Assembly (NCBI GenBank): GCA_016789305.1
Contig: JAEURJ010000013.1
Coordinates: 372,001-436,000, forward strand
Length of the DNA: 64,000 nucleotides
Reading direction: 5' to 3'
DNA from: Anaerolineales bacterium
GTDB taxonomy: Bacteria > Chloroflexota > Anaerolineae > Anaerolineales > Villigracilaceae
This document shows, one piece after another, positions 59,577 to 64,000 of this stretch. Each line of letters begins with the position of its first letter. Positions within the stretch are counted from its first letter, which is position 1. The position numbers and the translations under genes are program-made. A model generated the notes under the pieces. That model was not told the DNA's origin and did not search any database. It saw only the letters and a list, made by a program, of their open reading frames with translations.

Positions 59577-60707
59577 TCAGCTTGAACTTGAAATCGCAGT
59601 ACTGATCTGGCGGGCTTCGATCGCAATCTCGCGCAGCATGCCGGTGGGGGAAACGTAAAAGCCGCAGAGAAATAAACCGGAAACTGACTCCAGCCACCCC
59701 GTGGACCGAGGCGTGCCTTCTTCGTCGTAGATGGATGTCTCTTTGAGGAATGCATCCACTTTGGGGCGATACCCCGTAGCCAGGATCACGGCATCGAATT
59801 GCGCTTCCTTCCCGTCTGTGAATTGGATCCCGTTTTGTGTGAACCTTTCCACGCCTTGAAACACCCTGACATGCCCCTGTTTGATGAGCTTGATCGTGCC
59901 GACATCGATCAGAGGTATACGTTTGTCGTTCTTGATCTGTGTGGCCGGACCATATGGCAATTTGCGTAAGCCGTACTTCGTGATATCTCCCATAACCGCG
60001 TGCAGGATGGGCGCATTCATGGCATCGGCCATCCATGCCGGCAGCATATTTTGAACGATGCCAATCGACAGGATCGGAATCCCCGCCAGCTCCTTTGGAA
60101 TCACGTTGACCGCCTTGCGTACGGCGATGGCCGGTCTTGCTCCATGCTCGAACAGGTCAATGGCGATCTCGCCGCCCGAATTGCCAAAGCCGACGACCAG
60201 AACGTTTTGATTTTTGAACTGTGAACCGTTTTTATACTCTGAACTGTGCAGAATTTTCCCCTTGAATGTACCCATTCCATCCCACGCAGGGACAATGGGT
60301 TCGCGCGCGTATCCTGATGCAATAACGAGATGTAGCGCACGATACTCCACATCCTGCGTCTTCACGATCCACGTCTCGTTTTCTTTTTGAGCGGAAGTCA
60401 CCTGCTGTTTGAAGCGAACATCCAGCCCGAACTTCTTTGCATAAGACTCGAGATATGCCACCAATTGATCGCGAGAGGGATAACGCGGATATTCCTTTGG
60501 AAAAGGCGCGAAGGGTAATTCTGAATTTCTCTTATCTGTATGCAAATGCAGTCGATCATAGTGACGCCTCCACGAAGACCCGACCTTGTCACTTTGTTCC
60601 AAAAGAATGGATGGGATACCCGCCTTTTTGAGACAGGCGCCAACAGCAAGGCCTGCTGGCCCGGCGCCAATGATAATTGTATTGATTTCAATGAGGGATT
60701 GAGTCAT
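59577..60707 (-). CDS. CzcO-like flavin-dependent monooxygenase
   Basis: A 376-residue flavoprotein. N-terminal IIIGAGPAGLAVGACLKKAG (FAD), then SSWRRHYDRLHLHT, YPRYPSRDQLVAYLESYA, VLVVGFGNSGGEIAIDL (NADPH) and the C-terminal ATGYRPKVDAFL. This is the YUC/FMO-like CzcO type. The ATG lies 7 bases after TACACT on the minus strand. Substrates of the family vary widely; none predicted. Confidence 0.9.
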   Translation of the reverse strand: MTQSLIEINTIIIGAGPAGLAVGACLKKAGIPSILLEQSDKVGSSWRRHYDRLHLHTDKRNSELPFAPFPKEYPRYPSRDQLVAYLESYAKKFGLDVRFKQQVTSAQKENETWIVKTQDVEYRALHLVIASGYAREPIVPAWDGMGTFKGKILHSSEYKNGSQFKNQNVLVVGFGNSGGEIAIDLFEHGARPAIAVRKAVNVIPKELAGIPILSIGIVQNMLPAWMADAMNAPILHAVMGDITKYGLRKLPYGPATQIKNDKRIPLIDVGTIKLIKQGHVRVFQGVERFTQNGIQFTDGKEAQFDAVILATGYRPKVDAFLKETSIYDEEGTPRSTGWLESVSGLFLCGFYVSPTGMLREIAIEARQISTAISSSS

Positions 60708-60714
60708 ACGTTTA

Positions 60715-60720
60715 AGTGTA
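60715..60720 (-). promoter_or_regulatory. -10 box (TACACT) 7 bases before the CzcO-like start
   Basis: Minus-strand TACACT, 7 bases, ATG at 60707, no Shine-Dalgarno. Another leaderless candidate. Confidence 0.4.
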
Positions 60721-60749
60721 CAGCAGAGGCATTGGGCCCATCGAAAAGT

Positions 60750-61127
60750 TTAAACTGCGGAGCTTGGCTGGAAGTGCTCATTGATCATTGCAAAAAGCTT
60801 TTCAGGATGATACGGTTTGGTGAGATAGTCATCGGCCCCCGAGCCGAAGGCAACCACTTTGCTGTCTTCATCGTTCAGCGCGGTAATGATGATGATCGGT
60901 GTGAAAAGAAAGTTTCGGTCGTCCCGCAGCAGACGGGTCAGCTTGAAACCGTCAATCCCCGGCATCATCAGATCCAGTAAAAACATATTGGGAAAGGTCT
61001 GCCTTGCGACCTCCATGGCAGTCGTACTGTCGTTCACTGAAATAACTTCATATCCCTGGTGTACAAGAATGGCTTCCAGTAATTTTGTGGCTTCAACGTC
61101 GTCGTCGACGACCATGATCTTTTTCAT
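60750..61127 (-). CDS. Stand-alone response-regulator receiver protein (paralogue)
   Basis: A 125-residue receiver: KIMVVDDDVEATKLLEAIL, Asp52 in MFLLDLMMPGIDGFKLT, IIIITALNDEDSK and YLTKPYHPEKL. Matches those at 55142 and 55606 along its whole length. No output domain; the following plus-strand gene is a WD40 protein. Confidence 0.92.
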   Translation of the reverse strand: MKKIMVVDDDVEATKLLEAILVHQGYEVISVNDSTTAMEVARQTFPNMFLLDLMMPGIDGFKLTRLLRDDRNFLFTPIIIITALNDEDSKVVAFGSGADDYLTKPYHPEKLFAMINEHFQPSSAV

Positions 61128-61193
61128 ATTTCTTTTTCACCGCAGTTTTCTATTTTAAGTCAAGTTTACCGCAATTACCCTTGATTAACCTAC

Positions 61194-61199
61194 TATAAT
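61194..61199 (+). promoter_or_regulatory. -10 box (TATAAT) before the WD40 gene
   Basis: Perfect TATAAT, 32 bases before the ATG at 61231, with GGAGG in between. No convincing -35. Confidence 0.45.
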
Positions 61200-61230
61200 A
61201 TTGGCACCGTTAATGTAGGAGGATATTACT

Positions 61231-63525
61231 ATGAAACGAAATTCTTTTGAAGTAATTTCCAGTCTCTCAATTGCAATTCTTGCAATTGGATTTGCATTCT
61301 ATGAGTTGGAAAAATCTAAAAGATACGAAAATATCATGCGAGCAGATGAATTAACTGCTCAATCGGTGTCATTACGTGATACCAAATTTGACTTGTCTTT
61401 GCTTCTGTCAATTGAAGCTTATCGCCTGGTCGACAATCCTCGAATAATGGGCGTTTTACTCGATACCGTTCAAGCAAATCCACAGTTGATTCAATATTTA
61501 TACGATGAGGTTGGCTCACCATCTAGCGTTGCTTTTAGCCCGGATGGAAAAATATTGGCGGTTGGATATTCTGGGGGGGTAGTTGTTTTATGGGATGTCA
61601 CAACAGGTACCCCTCAAAGATATTTGGTTGCAACATGGGAACCGCCTAATGACTATCATGTGAAACTAGGCGAGTCGACCTTAGGTCCGGTTTCCAGTTT
61701 GATTTTTAGCCGCGATGGAAAAACACTCATTGCAAGTATTTATACTTTTTTTGCAGACCAACGAATTGTCTCCCTTTGGGATGTAACGACTGGCAGGTCA
61801 ATTTCACAACCATCTCTTGAACATACGTCTCCTTACGATCTAGTATTAAGCCCGAATGGAAACCTGCTTGCAATTTCTGAATGGGGGCGCATAAGTTTTT
61901 GGGATATGGGAACGAATCAATTCGTTAGCGAATTTCCTGTTCCACAATTTGATTTTTTGACTGGGCTCAACTCCATGCCTGTAGTTTCTAACCCTGTTTT
62001 TGGGCCTGATGGAAAGACGGTCGCTGCAATTACTGGCGCAAATGAAATAACCTTCTGGGACGCTGCTACATTACAGACAATTGGGAAGTCGCTTGCAGTA
62101 GGTAATGGCCACCCCAATGTAGTTAATCGGATTGCATTCGATCAAAGAGGCAAGGATCTCCTAGTCATAACTGAAGATGGAGCGCTTACGTCGTGGAATT
62201 TAGAGACGCGCGTGCCCACTCAAAAATGGCATCCCGTACATACCGAAGAAAGCTATATGCTTTATGGTTATGGAGCTGCATTCAGTCGAAATGCAAGGTT
62301 TGTGGCAATTAGTGATGGTACTGTTACAACCCTACTAGATACTACGACAGGACAACAAATTGCACGGCCGCTAAAGGGGAGTCTGAATATTGGAAACATG
62401 GAATTCAGCCCGGACGGCAAGTCACTTGCATCTGTCGGGCGTGGCGGGGTAATCCTTTGGAGTTTGGAGCGCCAGGATCTGTTTGGCCAAATTATCGGAG
62501 AGCATGGCGGATCGAGCCTTGCATTTAGTCCTAATGGGAAACTACTTGCCGCAGACACGTTCTTTGATAATGATGCCTGGAGACTTGATGTTGGTTTGTG
62601 GGATATGACAACGGATAAATTTATCGGCCAATTGGGATCGAAGGGCGATTATGTGTATAAACCTGTTGTTTTCAGCCCCAATGGAAAACTACTAGCTACT
62701 GGAAGTAGCAAAGGCGTATCTCTTTGGGATGTGGCAACTCGTAAACTTATTAACCAATTTCAATTGGGGGCAAATACTTATCTCTCAAGTTTAGCTTTCA
62801 GCCCGGATGGAAAGATTCTTGCTGCGGGTCATGATCTTGTTGTAACTTTATGGGATTTGGAGAATGGTAGTGATCGTGTTCAGTTTCTGATTACGGAAAA
62901 TACTGGCACCGTGGAAAGCATAGCATTTAGCCCAAATGGAAAAACCATCGTAGTCGGCGCTTCGAGCTCCATTATTTTGTGGGATATTAAGACCCGCAAA
63001 TCTATTCAGTGGATTACTGATTCAAACTTTGTTGACAGCATTGCATTCAGCCCGGATGGAGAAACAATTGCATCTACAAGCAGGGATGGAAAAATCATCT
63101 TATGGGATGTAAGGTCGCAGAAAGCTATTGGCAGTCCTTTCATATTACCCACCAATGGAATTCCAACAACTTTGTCGTTTAGCCCTGATGGGAAGTTGAT
63201 TGCTTCGGGAAGCTATGACAATTCGATCAACCTTTGGGATGTGGCAACGCGTCAACCTATTAGTGAAGGGTTAATGGGAAATGATTGGCCTGTTGGCCAG
63301 ATTACATTTAGTCCGGATGGTAAGTCGCTTGCAACTACCAGTAATAAAATTATTCTTTGGGATGTAAATCCATTATCTTGGATTGATAAAATTTGTCAGC
63401 GGGTTGGCAGGAATTTCACCCGTAACGAATGGATGCAGTATTTTCCAGAAGAAAATTATCGCGCTACCTGTCCACAATGGCCTTTAGAATTGAAAGCAAC
63501 CCCGACCTTAGAAGCAACGCCATGA
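61231..63525 (+). CDS. Membrane-anchored WD40-repeat protein (nSTAND-tail-like)
   Basis: A 764-residue protein. A hydrophobic helix (about residues 7-25) is followed by AQSVSLRDTKFDLSLLLSIEAYRL and the propeller. I count 12-14 WD-like units with the phrase AFSPDGK...LWDV (examples near residues 98, 160, 390, 430, 480, 520, 560, 600, 640, 690). The C-terminal tail CQRVGRNFTRNEWMQYFPEENYRATCPQWP is the ending seen on many nSTAND ATPase-WD40 proteins. No ATPase is present here or just upstream. GGAGG precedes the ATG. Possible roles: scaffold or sensor; function unknown. Confidence 0.85.
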   Translation: MKRNSFEVISSLSIAILAIGFAFYELEKSKRYENIMRADELTAQSVSLRDTKFDLSLLLSIEAYRLVDNPRIMGVLLDTVQANPQLIQYLYDEVGSPSSVAFSPDGKILAVGYSGGVVVLWDVTTGTPQRYLVATWEPPNDYHVKLGESTLGPVSSLIFSRDGKTLIASIYTFFADQRIVSLWDVTTGRSISQPSLEHTSPYDLVLSPNGNLLAISEWGRISFWDMGTNQFVSEFPVPQFDFLTGLNSMPVVSNPVFGPDGKTVAAITGANEITFWDAATLQTIGKSLAVGNGHPNVVNRIAFDQRGKDLLVITEDGALTSWNLETRVPTQKWHPVHTEESYMLYGYGAAFSRNARFVAISDGTVTTLLDTTTGQQIARPLKGSLNIGNMEFSPDGKSLASVGRGGVILWSLERQDLFGQIIGEHGGSSLAFSPNGKLLAADTFFDNDAWRLDVGLWDMTTDKFIGQLGSKGDYVYKPVVFSPNGKLLATGSSKGVSLWDVATRKLINQFQLGANTYLSSLAFSPDGKILAAGHDLVVTLWDLENGSDRVQFLITENTGTVESIAFSPNGKTIVVGASSSIILWDIKTRKSIQWITDSNFVDSIAFSPDGETIASTSRDGKIILWDVRSQKAIGSPFILPTNGIPTTLSFSPDGKLIASGSYDNSINLWDVATRQPISEGLMGNDWPVGQITFSPDGKSLATTSNKIILWDVNPLSWIDKICQRVGRNFTRNEWMQYFPEENYRATCPQWPLELKATPTLEATP

Positions 63526-63535
63526 ACGCGGATGA

Positions 63536-64000
63536 TCATCTTGTCATTAAGTCATCCACCGCATTTGCAAGCTCCCGCAAATTGCTGACCTTCAGTACGT
63601 CATTGCATAAAGGCTTGTACTTATGCATGTCGCTGTCGCCGTTCCATAAAAATTCCGATTCGGGATTCAGCCAGATGGTGCGTGCGGCGCGGCGGGACAT
63701 GAGCGAGAAGATGTCGATGCGCGGGTCGTTGTAATTGTTGCGTCCATCGCCAACAACAATCAACGTTGTTCCAGTATTGAGTGTTTCCATGTGGTCGTCT
63801 TTGAAATTATTCAGTGCCCAACCGAGGTCGGTGTTGTAGTGTCCGCTGGGCATACGCCAAAGGACGGAGGCAATAGCCTCGTCTGCATTCGAGCCGCTGA
63901 AATCCTCCGAGATCGATTCGAGATGGTCGATGAATGCGAAGGCGTGGGTCTTACGAACTTGTCCCTGCAGGGCGTAAAGAAAAGTCAGCATCAATTCCGA
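63536..64000 (-). CDS. VWA/CoxE-like protein, 5' part cut off by window edge
   Basis: The minus-strand frame is open to the right edge, so the gene continues beyond it. Seen residues: SELMLTFLYALQ, TDLGWALNNFKDDHM, LIVVGDGRNNYNDPRID and ARTIWLNPESEFLWNGDSDM. The segment fits the C-terminal half of a von Willebrand A-type CoxE protein, which usually works with MoxR-type AAA ATPases. The start and the MIDAS DxSxS motif would lie outside the window. Confidence 0.75.
   Translation of the reverse strand, partial: SELMLTFLYALQGQVRKTHAFAFIDHLESISEDFSGSNADEAIASVLWRMPSGHYNTDLGWALNNFKDDHMETLNTGTTLIVVGDGRNNYNDPRIDIFSLMSRRAARTIWLNPESEFLWNGDSDMHKYKPLCNDVLKVSNLRELANAVDDLMTR

Noticed and set aside
59534..59755. 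N-terminal extension of the STAS-like gene
   Set aside because: It is out of frame in the end of the CzcO-like gene, Arg/Pro/Cys-rich, with no matching domain; the ATG at 59533 has a Shine-Dalgarno.

Overview
The window reads as a chromosomal segment of a free-living bacterium, most likely a member of the Chloroflexota (class Anaerolineae is my best inference). The reasons are the many lipoproteins with Thr/Pro-rich linkers, the A2-type caa3 oxidase cluster with unusual gene fusions, the mixture of Shine-Dalgarno and apparently leaderless genes, and the style of the WD40, LysM and FG-GAP proteins. This placement comes from protein style only, not from a marker-gene tree. No rRNA, tRNA, CRISPR array, transposase or phage gene was seen. 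Coding density is high and most genes are metabolic, regulatory or envelope functions.

Layout. 1-3.6 kb: three tandem LysM lipoproteins, two of them with an M23-peptidase-like C-terminal domain. 3.7-6.4 kb: GH13 glucosidase, a tiny Cys-rich YHS-like protein and fdhD. 6.4-9.0 kb: cytochrome-b5-like protein, flavoprotein, zinc alcohol dehydrogenase, and an imperfect palindromic repeat. 9.1-9.8 kb: a MNT/HEPN toxin-antitoxin pair whose HEPN frame carries an in-frame TAG. 9.8-15.9 kb: small metabolic and modification genes on the minus strand (intradiol dioxygenase, aldo/keto reductase, TrmO-like, MOSC, TMEM175-like, GNAT, HAD, GlsB/YeaQ, histidine phosphatase). 15.97-19.0 kb: a PhoB/PhoR-type two-component system and a SIMPL-domain protein, both preceded by TGAC-type direct repeats with an 11-bp period. 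19-24.6 kb: MFS transporter, divergent purA and guaB, class III aminotransferase. 24.6-29.4 kb: MoeA fused to a periplasmic-binding-like domain, a receiver protein, a histone-deacetylase-family hydrolase coupled to a lipoprotein, and a nitroreductase.

29.5-38.1 kb is a respiratory block: small membrane protein, cytochrome c, peroxiredoxin, then a caa3-type oxidase (subunits II, I and a IV-III fusion), SCO, a cupredoxin-like membrane protein, SURF1 and a fusion of half a CtaA-like heme A synthase to CtaB. The genes follow a path from copper delivery to heme modification to oxidase assembly. 38-40.5 kb: two divergent polytopic membrane proteins. 40.5-46 kb: primary sigma factor and a GldA/GldF/GldG-like ABC operon ending in a DUF4340 protein. 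46-52.6 kb: AlaX, lipoprotein, aldo/keto reductase, an FG-GAP/zinc-ribbon membrane protein with a membrane partner, glycosyltransferase and thioesterase. 52.7-55.1 kb: a TetR-controlled ABC exporter operon with a clear promoter and operator. 55-61 kb: three related stand-alone receivers, ICMT-like protein, VIT-family transporter, PilZ protein, Gfo/Idh oxidoreductase, a STAS-like protein and a CzcO-like flavoprotein. 61.2-64 kb: a membrane-anchored WD40 propeller that resembles the C-terminal half of an nSTAND ATPase, and a truncated VWA/CoxE-like gene at the right edge.

The most interesting signals are the two sets of 11-bp TGAC repeats that seem to tie the two-component system to its own promoter and to the SIMPL gene, the CtaA-half/CtaB fusion and neighbouring cupredoxin-like protein in the oxidase cluster, the recurrent TANNNT box 6-7 nt before start codons (leaderless genes), and the HEPN gene with an in-frame amber codon.
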